From the NCBI GenBank assembly GCA_965116935.1, contig OZ220737.1, positions 4,588,001-4,652,000 of the forward strand: a stretch of 64,000 nucleotides of DNA. Reading direction: 5' to 3'. A model generated the notes under the pieces. It was not told where the DNA came from, searched no databases, and saw only the letters and a program-made list of their open reading frames with translations. Shown here piece after piece: positions 43,901-51,550 of this stretch. Source of the DNA: VXYL01 sp965116935 (lineage in GTDB: Bacteria > Pseudomonadota > Gammaproteobacteria > Pseudomonadales > Azotimanducaceae). Each line of letters opens with the position of its first letter. Position 1 is the stretch's first letter. A program made the position numbers and the translations under genes.

Positions 43901-44086
43901 TGCGGCGATCGCCTGAAGCCGTGTGGCCTGGCCTTCGTCGGCGTGGCCGGAACCGGCGGTCGCGAGGAGGGCAAGCACGAGGCCTGCGGCTGTGGACAGT
44001 GCCCGTGCGGGAACGCGGTCGTTCCAGAAGGGCACGGGACGGTTGGTTGCTGCGGTGCCGTCCGGTCGCCTGCCGTCAAGGTCCAT
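37952..44086 (-). CDS. Giant secreted multidomain protein with FG-GAP/VCBS-like repeats and c-type haem motifs
   Basis: The 2044-residue protein starts at ATG 44086; the frame upstream is repeat sequence. A signal-like segment (STAAGLVLALLATAGSGHA) is followed by a repetitive beta region (about 190-690) whose modules end in LRLSNPGSEPVEARI or LLLSNRSDTPATVRI. Then come about seven FG-GAP/VCBS-like repeats (about 695-1040; IGDLNGDGKDDVLLRHVDGR). Next are a first haem motif SQCATCHVSGG (about 1075) and a DUF1588/1592-like part with a second haem motif NPACTVCHTIMDPVAG (about 1400). Two carbohydrate-binding-like modules (DVAVNFTNDFYDEQTGEDGF and VTLAFTNDKSEGDRDRNLRL) lie in the rest. Predicted periplasmic or surface, possibly polymer-degrading or redox. 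Its partner is the DUF1501 gene 8 bp downstream. Confidence 0.85.
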   Translation of the reverse strand: MDLDGRRPDGTAATNRPVPFWNDRVPARALSTAAGLVLALLATAGSGHADEGQATRLQAIAAAEQAAEKRWRDAQRVRREHQRRSAAAHARMRMQGVNTMHASTPSPPNGAMCLAPGVAPARFSPVRTAPPHRRMRSSESPGQSISLRGAGASDGSGSQAIRTPVTNGLGLHRPSPTHPLFDAPGANAPMRERRVAFLPSASREPAWRGILRLASPDARPTIVRITAHDDRGRAFGPAAVSLVPGHTLELTSSDLEGGNPLKGLHRGIGAGQGDWRLVVQSTAKLDALAYAETAEGLRTPLRDIGQAPDGLRHVPLFPAAAAEAPGLLRLSNPGSEPVEARIRARDDAGGVSEVRATLPPGTSRWLSAGALESGQRVSGALGDGAGDWRLAIQAPAPIHAFAFSSPQGGELGDLAPLQRIRLAATDTEAKAAWLPSTPGGEGLLRIANRSPRPGTATLRREAQDRSPEPLTVRLEANAAVTLSASDLEFGNPPKGLPQGFGAMRGDIRLTVQSSLDLDVLAYVRGADSGIAAMQDAVPQADAANRRVLPMFPAGGGDAEGRLLLSNRSDTPATVRIEGVDDEGRASQPATLTLPANGTRTLTSAQLAWGAPELDGWLGAGRGHWRLGVWSNAALEVTGLLATAAGGLANISTASSPTASDRRVPQPIGDLNGDGKDDVLLRHVDGRWTYYPMDGRTPIESERGTVALERSARWRLAGIGDMDGDGRDDVLLRHTDGRWKGYIMEGRTVLESGGITGLPADPVWNVAGLGDLGADGKTDVVLRHPEGQWLHAPLDGLAVAPSAAVEPNLTKSTKWSFAGIGDLNGDGRDDILLRHDDGRWHYYPMNGSLAGSGRGSVTGVTHSLDWQLAGLGDLNGDGNDDILLRHVEGRWTQYPMNGRNVMDGRGGVPLTPNTAWSMAGLGDLNGDGNADALLRHDDGRWTYYPLDGRTVLAGRGTARITRNPDWSTTGPDPEPDEATKDDGPPDETAEDVFASSVSHVVQSQCATCHVSGGVSGNTRLVFVAGDGAAANLEVFRTFLATVDGGDELILNKVQGVDHGGGIQLASGTEGFASMQRFLGLLTDGPGAGPSVTPANLFAGVTMEPARSTLRRAAIVFAGRIPTDAEYESIKTGGIASLRRAIRGLMTGPGFHEFLIRAGNDRLLTDRHLRDHTIENDGFFVDFDNEFYRRYATDREEASRWEQRVQYGAGRAPLELIAHVVANDLPYTEVLTADYIMANAEAARAYGAATEFEDPGNVHEFRPSDILGYYRQGEGHVSEFTPGIGLRVIDPGPLRTRWPHAGILNAKVFLKRYPTTATNRNRARARWTYYHFLGLDIEKSASRTTDPVALADTNNPTMHNPACTVCHTIMDPVAGAFQNYGDVGFYRDQWGGLDALDDLYKSNLGAVRGVEGASRAAAQTLSWAFYLAEGRHDVAVNFTNDFYDEQTGEDGFLYLDRLDVIDASQGLVSSHEFEEVGPPMAPHGPCGEARSDHLALWNGGAPNCTVWIALDLPASATYSIEVVAWADRFSQYTSGHAEMSVGVDGYRHGDTWYRDMREPGFGDKRVPSADNSLQWLAKQIVADPRFAEATVKFWWPAVMGGDVVEPPSEGDPGFQSRLLASNAQTAEVERLAGAFRRGFGGGPRYNLKDLLTEVALSKWFRASSAADGDPVRTASLANAGAKRLLTPEELSRKTVALTGFDWKRHHEGTWNLGGSPNWTNAEKEYGLLYGGIDSDGITERGRDLTSVMAGVAQRHAAEVSCPVVMKDFYLLDEASRRLFGGVRLMDSPVAEFGATRDVEASSKGSAEEVSVAGHLTKGAATVTLAFTNDKSEGDRDRNLRLDRLVLHGPGGRIHDTIELEDLPRVDRCNHPVGDHFALHCEGALEVPINIPADGRYEVEVVAWADQFGDEPAKLAILVGTDTVRSRGAEVIRNKLVELHRKLLGVDATPSSPDIGAAYKLFVDIWNRTNGDDFRQYHCRFHADDHYFDGILDDVWFVDEEGERRWKGDRVDDFIWRETDMPDPYGIARTWVVVLAYLMTDPRYLHL

Positions 44087-44244
44087 TGCTCTTTGAGTGA
44101 CCAGTGTCGGCCCACTTCCCCGCCTTGCGTCTGACAATACACCAAACACGAATGACAGAATTGACCGGAGTGGAACACGGATTGGAGATGACTCCGGGTG
44201 AGGATTGCAGCCCGGCGGGATGCCAGCGCTGACAGGTAAGTCGG

Positions 44245-44475
44245 ACTTGACGACGCAGGGGCCTTCGGAGGGAAGGCATTCTGCCTTCCCTCGTGCGCAG
44301 CCAGGCACACGGGCCGGGGACCGACAAGGGAAAGGCGCCTAGCGGTGCCAGGGAAGGCAGAATGCCTCCCTCCGAAGGCCCGTCTTGGAGCGAGGGCGTC
44401 TTCTGCCAACCTGCGCGCCTGTCGGCGTGGACGAAGGCGGTACGCCCTCGCTCGAAGGGGCCTCGCTTTCAGCCC
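44245..44475. repeat. Dispersed repeat family B, inverted pair
   Basis: GGGAAGGCATTCTGCCTTCC near 44270 and GGGAAGGCAGAATGCC near 44351 form the same inverted arrangement as at 21635-21800. A further GGAGCGAGGGCGTCTTCTGC with GCGGTACGCCCTCGCTC hairpin lies at about 44386-44453. The gap 44087-44639 otherwise holds no gene. Confidence 0.8.
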
Positions 44476-44639
44476 TTGGTAGGTGGCGATTGGTAGCGTA
44501 GGCGTGTCGGGAAACTTGGTGCAGGCTAGGCGCGTTGCTGGTGGTGCAGGGCCTTCTCTTGCAGCACGGGCGAGCCTCGCCTGCTGCGCAGCAAGAAGTA
44601 CGCCATCCCCTGAATCGCTTTGCAGAGGCGCGCCCCTCC

Positions 44640-45728
44640 CTACTCCACCGTCCCCTTGTAGTCGCTGCGTAGCCGTTCCCAGTCGATTTCGTAGCCGAGG
44701 CCCGGCTCCGTTGGGGCGTGAACCGTGCCGCCGGTCATGTCGATGTCTTCGACCAAGCCGAAGACGTTGGAGCCGGTGCAGGGGAAGAACTCGTAGAACT
44801 CGCAGTTCGGCACCGCCATCGTCACGTGGAGGTTGGCGACATTGTTGAGGGAGTTGCCGCCGTGGTGGATTTCGCACTTCATGCGGAAGCCCTCCGCCAG
44901 ATGGCACAGGCGCACGAGCGGCGTGATGCCGCCGGTCACGGCCACGTCGCCACGGAGGATGTCGGTGGCGTAGCGGGTGATCCACTGTGTCATGCCGTAG
45001 TAGCGACCCGGGGCGAACTCGGTCGCCATGATGGGAATATCGAGCTTCTCGTTCAGCTTCACATAGCTGTAGAGGTCTTCCTCCGCGAGCGGGTCTTCGT
45101 ACCAGTAGTAGCGCAAGTCCTCCATCGCCCGTCCCACCCGTACGGCATCCTCGTAGCCGTAGGCCCACATGGAGTCGAGCATCAGCTCCATGTCGTCGCC
45201 CACCGCCTCGCGTACGGCCCTACAAATCTCGATATCGGCCTTCGGGTCCGAATGCGGGTGGATCTTGTGTGCCGGGAAGCCGAGTTCCTGGAACTTGAGC
45301 GCCTCCTCCTGATACTCCTCCTTCGTCTCCCACCACGCCGTGCTCGAGTACACGGGCACTGACTCCTTGCAGGTGCCGAGCAAGCGGTGGATCGGTTGCC
45401 CGGCGAGCTTGCCGTTGATATCCCAAAGGCAGATATCGGCAGCACCGATGACGCTGTTCGGCACGCCCCGGTTGAGCTTCCACAGCTCCGCCCAGATGGT
45501 GCCGATGTCTTGCGGGTTCCGGCCCATCAGGCGCGGCTTGATGGTGTCGATGAGGTATCCGGCCTGATGCTCCGGCCCGCCCAGAAAGGCGTTGCCGGAG
45601 ATGCCCTCGTCCGTCTCAACCGTCACCACGCCAATCTGCCGCGGCCCGCCAAACCGCATTCCGGCGCCAACCCGCCAAGGCTCCACCTGCCAGCCGAACA
45701 CCTCGACCTTTACGTCGGTAATCTGCAT
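44640..45728 (-). CDS. Enolase-superfamily (mandelate racemase/muconate lactonizing) enzyme
   Basis: The family abstracts a proton alpha to a carboxylate, mostly from acid sugars. Metal-ligand motifs are LMLDSMWAYG (Asp), RYYWYEDPL (Glu) and PIMATEFAP (Glu). The catalytic position usually reading KxK is FPAHKIHPHSD (KxH), and the later EIHHGGNSLNN supplies the opposing His. This points to the mandelate-racemase or related dehydratase branch. The start at 45728 (MQITDVKVEVFGWQ) is preferred over an ATG five codons upstream. It precedes repeats and follows the quinone reductase gene on the same strand. Confidence 0.9.
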   Translation of the reverse strand: MQITDVKVEVFGWQVEPWRVGAGMRFGGPRQIGVVTVETDEGISGNAFLGGPEHQAGYLIDTIKPRLMGRNPQDIGTIWAELWKLNRGVPNSVIGAADICLWDINGKLAGQPIHRLLGTCKESVPVYSSTAWWETKEEYQEEALKFQELGFPAHKIHPHSDPKADIEICRAVREAVGDDMELMLDSMWAYGYEDAVRVGRAMEDLRYYWYEDPLAEEDLYSYVKLNEKLDIPIMATEFAPGRYYGMTQWITRYATDILRGDVAVTGGITPLVRLCHLAEGFRMKCEIHHGGNSLNNVANLHVTMAVPNCEFYEFFPCTGSNVFGLVEDIDMTGGTVHAPTEPGLGYEIDWERLRSDYKGTVE

Positions 45729-45789
45729 CGCGTCCGCCCTCAACCCATCGCCAAGAAGCCCCGGATTCTGTATGCGGCAGAGCGGCGAT

Positions 45790-46752
45790 TCAAGGCAGCA
45801 CGATCACCTTGCCGATAACCTCGCGCCCCTCGATCAGCCGCAAGGCGTCGGCAGCCTGGTCGATTGGCAGGCGGTGGGAGATGTACGGACGGATTCGACC
45901 GGCACCGAGCCAGTTCATCAGCGTGCGCTGATTGCGCGCCGCCCGCGCCGGGTCCCGTTGCGGCAGCGCGCCAAGGTTGAAGCCGATGGCCTCGGCATCC
46001 TTGATGAGCAGATGGTTCGTCTTCGCCAGCGCCGGCCGCCCGCCGGTGAAACCGACGATGAGGATGCGGCCAAACGGGGCGATGCAGCGGGTGGACTCGT
46101 CGAACACGTCACCACCCACCGGGTCGTAGATCACATCCGCGCCCAAGCCGCCGGTGAGCTCCTTCACCTTTTCACGAAAGCCGGCGCGATAGTCGATGAG
46201 GTGGTCCGCACCAAGCTCTTCCGCCACCGCGAGCTTCGCCTCGGTGGAAGCGGTGGCGATAACGGTCGCGCCCATGAGCTTGCCCACATCCACCGCGGCA
46301 AGACCCACGCCGCCGCCGGCGCCATGCACCAAGAGCGTCTCGGTGGCCTGAAGCCGACCTCGCTGCATCCCGTAGAGCGCAGTCGCGTAGTTGGACCGGA
46401 ACGACGCCGCCGCCTCGATGTCCACCCCGTTCGGAATGCGCCGCACCTCATCGGTTCCCACGACGGCATGCTCGACGCACCCCGACGACAGCAGCACTGC
46501 ATCCCCCACCGCAAGGTCGGCAACACCCTCTCCCACCGCCGTGACATGGCCCGAAGCCTCGCCGCCGACCACGAACGGCATGGCCGGCTTGTTCTGATAG
46601 CCGCCCCGAGTCATCAAGAGGTCTGCAAACGAGAGGCCGGCGGCGCCCACCGCCACGCGAACCTGCCCTGCTCCCGGCTCGCCCGGATCGTCAACTTCCC
46701 GGACCACCACCCCATCAGCTCCATCCAGGGTTTCGCAAAGCGCCGCCTTCAT
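45790..46752 (-). CDS. Zinc-less NADPH:quinone oxidoreductase (MDR family)
   Basis: This medium-chain reductase is predicted to transfer hydride from NADPH to a quinone or enone. It has the 320-residue length and the motifs AAGLSFADLLMTRGGYQNKP, GGEASGHVTAVGEGV, and the nucleotide site LVHGAAGGVGLAAVDVGKLMG with a small change (VHGAGGGVGLAA). The C-terminal RLPIDQAADALRLIEGRE is typical. No structural zinc Cys cluster is visible. Start ATG 46752 (MKAALCETLDG). It probably shares a leftward transcript with the enolase-like gene. Confidence 0.9.
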   Translation of the reverse strand: MKAALCETLDGADGVVVREVDDPGEPGAGQVRVAVGAAGLSFADLLMTRGGYQNKPAMPFVVGGEASGHVTAVGEGVADLAVGDAVLLSSGCVEHAVVGTDEVRRIPNGVDIEAAASFRSNYATALYGMQRGRLQATETLLVHGAGGGVGLAAVDVGKLMGATVIATASTEAKLAVAEELGADHLIDYRAGFREKVKELTGGLGADVIYDPVGGDVFDESTRCIAPFGRILIVGFTGGRPALAKTNHLLIKDAEAIGFNLGALPQRDPARAARNQRTLMNWLGAGRIRPYISHRLPIDQAADALRLIEGREVIGKVIVLP

Positions 46753-46863
46753 CTGTCGAGGGTCCCCAAGGCTCAAAGAAGGCGGCACTATAGCCGCACA
46801 GGAGCCGGCTTCGGCCACGATCCACCGGGACCTGTCACCGCCCCACGCCGCCAAACCCCCTCG

Positions 46864-47835
46864 CTAGCGCTCGGCGTCTGGCCCCAGCCCCGGCATAGCT
46901 GGCGAAGTCCTCGTCACAAAGCCACCTTCGCTGCGGAACACCAGCAAGGCGGCAACGTCGTGGGTTTCGGCAAATGCCGCGGCATCTTTGCCGAGCACCA
47001 TCAGCGCCGTCGCCAGCGCGTCGGCTTGCATGGCGGTGGGGGCAATGACGGTTGCCGACGCCAGCGAGCCGTCGATGGGCACCCCGGTTCGGGCGTCGAT
47101 GATATGGGTCGTGCGCGTACCGTCCCGTTCGCCAACTTGGCGATAGTCGCCGGATGTGGCGATGCCGCCCTCATCCAGGGTGAGCGTGCCGGGAACGAAG
47201 CCCTCGCCGGGGGACTCGACAGCGACTCGCCACGCGCCGCCACCCCGTGCGGTACCGAAAACGCGCAGCTCGCCACCGATCTCGACCAAGGCAGACGTGC
47301 AACCGTCGCCGGCGAGCAGTTCCGCAACCCGATCCACGGCAAATCCCTTGGCGATGGCGGACAGGTCCACCTTGAGCGGGGCACGTTTGCGCAAGGCCGG
47401 GGGATGCTCCCGGAACTCGAGCAAGCGGTAATTCACTTGCGCCGCTTCATCGGCAAGTGCCGCCCGGGGCCCGAACCCATACTCGCCCACCAGCGGCGCA
47501 ACGGTTACATCGAACGCGCCTTCAGTGGCATCGGAGACCGCAGCGGCCGCAGCCACCACCCGAACCATGTCGGCCGAGACGGCGACCCACTCGCCTAGCG
47601 GGGCTCGGTTGAAATGCGAGAGGCTCGAATCCGGGTCCCAGGTGGACATCTCCTGCACCACCTCGTCGAGCACCGCCTCGACCCGCACCTCCGGTAACCT
47701 ACCGGAACAACCGTCGGCCAGTACGCGATAGCTCGTCCCCATCGTCGCGCCTGACAGAGAGTCCGGACCGCACCCAAGCATCATTCCCGAACACAGCACA
47801 AGCACGCCTGCCCCTCGCAACTCCGGCCAGGTCAT
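46864..47835 (-). CDS. apbE: FAD:protein FMN transferase
   Basis: ApbE attaches FMN to Thr/Ser of redox proteins such as NqrB/NqrC and RnfG/D, using FAD and Mg2+. It has a lipobox at MLGC (Cys22), then GATMGTSYRVLADG, MSTWDPDSSLSHFN, the VDLSAIAKGFAVDRVAELL motif, LVEIGGELRVFG, and HIIDARTGVPIDG with the metal Asp. The 323-residue length fits. Its flavoprotein target is not in this window. Divergent from the small pair at 47944. Confidence 0.95.
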   Translation of the reverse strand: MTWPELRGAGVLVLCSGMMLGCGPDSLSGATMGTSYRVLADGCSGRLPEVRVEAVLDEVVQEMSTWDPDSSLSHFNRAPLGEWVAVSADMVRVVAAAAAVSDATEGAFDVTVAPLVGEYGFGPRAALADEAAQVNYRLLEFREHPPALRKRAPLKVDLSAIAKGFAVDRVAELLAGDGCTSALVEIGGELRVFGTARGGGAWRVAVESPGEGFVPGTLTLDEGGIATSGDYRQVGERDGTRTTHIIDARTGVPIDGSLASATVIAPTAMQADALATALMVLGKDAAAFAETHDVAALLVFRSEGGFVTRTSPAMPGLGPDAER

Positions 47836-47943
47836 CGGGTAACGAGCAGCTCGTGCTCACCATCACCACGGCCAGACGATAGGCCTCGTCGGATAGCCTT
47901 GTCGTGGTAGGCTGATCCGGTTCCACTCAAGGAGCGTAGCAAC

Positions 47944-48216
47944 ATGCCGAGATACCTTATCGTCTTGAAAGAGGACGATGGCGCGGACGATGACTCCACG
48001 TTCGTTGCAAAGGCCTTTGCCGATGCTGTGGAGTTGTTCCCACCTGGAGTATGGGCCGTGAAGACCGATTCTGCTGCCGAAGAAATCGCGCAAGTGCTTG
48101 GCATTACCGAAGGCGGAACGCGCACCAACTGGTCTAGTATCGTAGTCCCTCTCGAAGGATATTTCGCATTCATGGACCGTGTTCTTTTGAGGAAGCTCCG
48201 GGATCTTGCAAAGTGA
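47944..48216 (+). CDS. Small hypothetical protein
   Basis: The 90-residue product starts MPRYLIVLKEDDGADDDSTF and ends VLLRKLRDLAK. No family recognised. A good ribosome site (AAGGAG) sits 11 bp upstream. It overlaps the next gene (GTGA at 48213-48216) and shares its somewhat lower GC content, so the two are probably a cotransferred pair. Confidence 0.6.
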   Translation: MPRYLIVLKEDDGADDDSTFVAKAFADAVELFPPGVWAVKTDSAAEEIAQVLGITEGGTRTNWSSIVVPLEGYFAFMDRVLLRKLRDLAK

Positions 48217-48608
48217 GTGACGACAAGCGAAACGTCTATGACGCCGCAAAGCGGGCGTGGGTCGATCGCGTCGAACCCACCCCGCAACCGAATCTAATCG
48301 ATTGGAGGACGGTAAGCACCTTGGTAGGTTTCGTACTTGGTCTCATGGGCCTTCTTCTAACGATCTACTTTGGCGTCACCAGCGTCATCGATGCCCGCTT
48401 CACGTCGTTTGGCCATGACGTCGATCGAGTTTCGTCCAACATCGACCGTGTCCATCACAGCGTCGATCGGCTGGAGGAGTCCACTGCCCGCGACTACTCG
48501 GCCCTAAGAACATCAGTCGGTGAGATTCGGGACGACTTGCAGCAGGTCGGGGACGACGTTGAAGAGGTCAAGGAGCGTCTGAAGGAAGGAGCCCGCGCGA
48601 CGCCGTAG
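48213..48608 (+). CDS. Membrane-anchored coiled-coil protein
   Basis: The 131-residue product has one strong transmembrane segment (VSTLVGFVLGLMGLLLTIYF, about 34-53). A long heptad-rich region follows (DVDRVSSNIDRVHHSVDRLE, VGDDVEEVKERLKEG). This is a t-SNARE- or apolipoprotein-like coiled coil. Starts with GTG overlapping the upstream stop. No family assigned; probably partner of the preceding small protein. Confidence 0.65.
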   Translation: MSDDKRNVYDAAKRAWVDRVEPTPQPNLIDWRTVSTLVGFVLGLMGLLLTIYFGVTSVIDARFTSFGHDVDRVSSNIDRVHHSVDRLEESTARDYSALRTSVGEIRDDLQQVGDDVEEVKERLKEGARATP

Positions 48609-48677
48609 CCGAAAAAGTCCGCCCCGCCTGTTCTACAATCCGCCGCTCGTTCGAGACAACCCATCAAGGGGAGGCAC

Positions 48678-49448
48678 ATGCCCGAATTCTGCAAGGTCGA
48701 CAAGGCCGATCACATCATGACCGTGACCCTCAATCGTCCGGAGCGGCTCAACGCCCTGCACCCCCCAGCCAATGCCGAGCTTGGCGAGGTGTTCGACGAG
48801 TTCGCAGCCGACGACGACATGTGGGTGGCCATCGTCACCGGCGAGGGTCGCGGCTTCAGCGCCGGCAACGACCTTCGCTACCAGGCCGAAGGGGGCGAAC
48901 GAGTGGCGGCGCCCAAGGGCTTCGGCGGCCTTTCCAGCAGGTTCGACCTCACCAAGCCCGTCTATGCCGCCGTGAACGGCGTGGCGATGGGCGGCGGCTT
49001 CGAGATTGCGCTGTCCTGCGACATCATCATCGCCTCCGAAAGCGCGGTTTTCGCGCTCCCAGAACCGAAGGTTGGTCTTGCCGCGCTCGCTGGCGGACTG
49101 CAACGACTGCCGCGGCAGATCGGCTCCAAGCGCGCACTTGGCATGATCCTCACCGGCCGGCATGTCTCGGCACAGGAAGGCTACGAACTCGGCTTCGTCA
49201 ACGCCGTGGTCCCGCACGACAAGCTCATGGAAGAGACCCTGCGCTGGGTGCAGATGACGCTCGAATGCGCTCCGCTCTCCATCCGCGCCAGCAAGGACGT
49301 GGTCTATCGCAGCCTCGACATGGAATCGCTGCAAGAGTCCATGGCGGTGCGCTACGACTCCGTGGCGGCGCTGAACAAGAGCCAGGACTTCATCGAAGGC
49401 CCGCGCGCCTTCGCCGAGAAGCGCCCGCCCAACTGGCAGGGGCGCTAG
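48678..49448 (+). CDS. Enoyl-CoA hydratase/isomerase family protein
   Basis: Crotonase-fold enzyme of 256 residues acting on an acyl-CoA. Family landmarks are MTVTLNRPERLNALHPPANA, the oxyanion-hole region GRGFSAGNDLRYQ, and KPVYAAVNGVAMGGGFEIAL. The next block is SCDIIIASESAVFALPEPKV with Glu at the active-site-like position, then GYELGFVNAVVP. A ribosome site GGGGAGG precedes the ATG. Substrate not determined. It is followed by a glycosyltransferase cluster that is unrelated in function. Confidence 0.92.
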   Translation: MPEFCKVDKADHIMTVTLNRPERLNALHPPANAELGEVFDEFAADDDMWVAIVTGEGRGFSAGNDLRYQAEGGERVAAPKGFGGLSSRFDLTKPVYAAVNGVAMGGGFEIALSCDIIIASESAVFALPEPKVGLAALAGGLQRLPRQIGSKRALGMILTGRHVSAQEGYELGFVNAVVPHDKLMEETLRWVQMTLECAPLSIRASKDVVYRSLDMESLQESMAVRYDSVAALNKSQDFIEGPRAFAEKRPPNWQGR

Positions 49449-49524
49449 GGGAACTCCGATCGAGTCCGTTGGTGCGGCGCCCGCCACCGGACTCGACTCA
49501 CCGCCAGACGCCTCGCCATCCAAG

Positions 49525-50520
49525 ATGAGGATTTGCCAAGTGCTCGCCGCAGCCGAGGATGGGGGCGTGGAGAACCACGTCTATGCCCTCGCCAACGCGC
49601 TCGCCGAGCGCGGCGACGAGGTCGCACTGATCGCCCATTCGAAGCACGCCGCATCGGTGTGCAAAAGCGTGGCCTTCCATGCCGTGGACCTCACGCGCAG
49701 CCGTCGCAACCCGCTGGCGCGACGCGACTTGAAGCGGGCCATAGCCGCCGCAAGGCCGGATGTCGTCCACGCCCACGCCGGCAAGGCGGCCGCGCTGGTG
49801 GCCGCCCTGGCGCTCCCCTGCCCCACCGTCGGCACCGTGCATGGGACCAAGCGTGATCTGGCCGCCTACAAGCGCTTCACGCAGGTCATTGGCGTCAGCC
49901 AAGGGGTGATCGAAGAACTCGACCATCCGGCCAAGGCGGTGGTGTATCACGGTGTGCCAGCGCCCAAACCCGGCGCTGGCGCCTGCCGCCAAGCGATCAA
50001 TCGAGAGCTCGGCCTCGACCCGAGCCGCCCGCTCTCCCTCGCCGTGGGGCGACTGGTGCCGGTGAAGGGGTTCCACCGTCTTATCGAGCTCTGGCACGAA
50101 CACCTCGGCAACCTTGTAATCGCCGGCGAGGGTCCCGAACGCCGCCGCCTGACACGACTCGCCGCCGGCCGACCGGTCGTGCTGGCCGGCTTTCGAGCCG
50201 ATGTCCGCAACCTCATGCAGGCGGCAGACCTCTTGGTGATCTCCTCGATCCGCGAGGCATTCCACCTCGGCATGGCCGAGGCATTGCGCGAACGGCTGCC
50301 CGTGGTTTCCACCCGCGTTTGCGGGCCCGAGGAGATCCTGCCACCCGAACAGTTGGCAGACGCCGACGGTCTCGAAGCCGCGGTCCGCCACTCCCTTCTT
50401 GACCTCGACGCCACACACGGGCGAATGGCTCCCACCTTCGACTGGGCAGAACGAACGCTCACCGTCGAGCGCATGGTGGAAGAGACCCGTCGCGTATATG
50501 CCAAGGCGATGGCGGCATGA
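49525..50520 (+). CDS. Glycosyltransferase family 4 (GT-B)
   Basis: The 331-residue enzyme is predicted to add a sugar in surface-glycan synthesis. N-terminal GT-B features are ICQVLAAAEDGGVENHVYAL and DVVHAHAGKAAALVAAL. The C-terminal donor domain shows PLSLAVGRLVPVKGFHRLIE, NLVIAGEGPERRRL and SIREAFHLGMAEALRERLPV (the EX7E-type motif). The stop overlaps the ATG of the ELM1-like gene by 4 bp, so the cluster 49525-52312 is one operon. Confidence 0.9.
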   Translation: MRICQVLAAAEDGGVENHVYALANALAERGDEVALIAHSKHAASVCKSVAFHAVDLTRSRRNPLARRDLKRAIAAARPDVVHAHAGKAAALVAALALPCPTVGTVHGTKRDLAAYKRFTQVIGVSQGVIEELDHPAKAVVYHGVPAPKPGAGACRQAINRELGLDPSRPLSLAVGRLVPVKGFHRLIELWHEHLGNLVIAGEGPERRRLTRLAAGRPVVLAGFRADVRNLMQAADLLVISSIREAFHLGMAEALRERLPVVSTRVCGPEEILPPEQLADADGLEAAVRHSLLDLDATHGRMAPTFDWAERTLTVERMVEETRRVYAKAMAA

Positions 50521-51539
50521 AGAACCTTAACGTCCTCATCGTCTCGGACGGCCTGCCGGGGCATCTGAACCAATCCCGGGGCCTCGCCTGCTGGCTCGGC
50601 ACGCGCTTCGCCGTTGAGACCCAGGAATTGGAAGTGCGCCTCAGAGTGCGGGCGATGGCACGCCGCCTCCTACCGCCGTTGGTGGAAGTGGCGCCGGCCA
50701 TGGCGACGCTGCGATCCTTCTACCAAATGCCCGCATTGGCAGGAGCAGCACCGGACGTGATCGTCTCCGCCGGCGGCAACACCTCCTTCGCCAACGCGCT
50801 CCTGGCCCGGCATTTCTGCGTTCCAAACGTCTTCATCGGCTCCCCCAGGCGGATTGCCCCGAGCGCCTTCGCCGCCAACCTGACGCTAGAACCCACCGGC
50901 GAGGCCGGCAACGTCGTGACACCCGTGGCGCCAAGCCCCGTCTCCCCCGAAGCAATCGCCCAGAGCGCCGCGGAGTTCCGCGCCCAGCACGAGTTGGCGG
51001 ACGGGAAGTTCTGGCTCATGGCCTGCGGCGGCAGCGGCGCTGGCAAGTCCTACACCGCCGACGACTGGAGCACGCTTGCCCATTGGATGAACGATGCGGC
51101 CGAGTCCCACGGCATACGCTGGCTGCTTTCCACGTCACGCCGCACGGGGGCTTCCGGCGAAGAGGCACTGGCAACGAATCTGAAGGCCGACCACCTCGCC
51201 TACGCCGTGTGGTGGAGCCGCCACCCGGAACCCATACTGGGCACGCTGATGGGCGCCGCGGAGCGGCTGTTCGTGACCGTGGACAGCATGTCCATGATCA
51301 GCGAGTGCATCGGTGCGCAAAAGCCGGTGGCGGTGGTGGAAGTGGGCGATGGCGCAGCCGAACCGCAGTTGGCCAAGGCGCTGGATCGATATGCCCGACT
51401 GGGCCTGTGTCGGCGCATCTCAGTGGCGGACCCGCTTGACGCCGCGCCTGAAACCCTTGCGACCGCCGCGGACCTGCGCGAGAAATCCATCGACCAACTG
51501 CTCGAGTGCTTGCGCCTCACATCCTCGGGAGCAAGCTGA
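50517..51539 (+). CDS. ELM1/GtrOC1-like family protein
   Basis: The 340-residue protein matches the ELM1 (mitochondrial fission-like, DUF1022) family, a GT-B-like fold. Motifs are VLIVSDGLPGHLNQSRGLA, DVIVSAGGNTSFANALLARH, GGSGAGKSYTADDWSTLAHW, LLSTSRRTGASGEEAL and RLFVTVDSMSMISECIGAQK. In bacteria such genes sit among lipopolysaccharide glycosyltransferases, as here, so a role in glycan assembly is likely. Overlaps the upstream gene by 4 bp and precedes a methyltransferase by 11 bp. Confidence 0.88.
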   Translation: MKNLNVLIVSDGLPGHLNQSRGLACWLGTRFAVETQELEVRLRVRAMARRLLPPLVEVAPAMATLRSFYQMPALAGAAPDVIVSAGGNTSFANALLARHFCVPNVFIGSPRRIAPSAFAANLTLEPTGEAGNVVTPVAPSPVSPEAIAQSAAEFRAQHELADGKFWLMACGGSGAGKSYTADDWSTLAHWMNDAAESHGIRWLLSTSRRTGASGEEALATNLKADHLAYAVWWSRHPEPILGTLMGAAERLFVTVDSMSMISECIGAQKPVAVVEVGDGAAEPQLAKALDRYARLGLCRRISVADPLDAAPETLATAADLREKSIDQLLECLRLTSSGAS

Positions 51540-51550
51540 GTCCATTCAAA

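Noticed and set aside
44087..44308. N-terminal extension of the giant gene
   Set aside because: Runs into family B repeat sequence (AEGRQNAFP-type translations); the signal-like segment follows ATG 44086.
42676..45168. 830-codon minus-strand frame overlapping the giant gene start and the enolase-like gene
   Set aside because: Crosses two supported genes and an intergenic repeat in the wrong frame.
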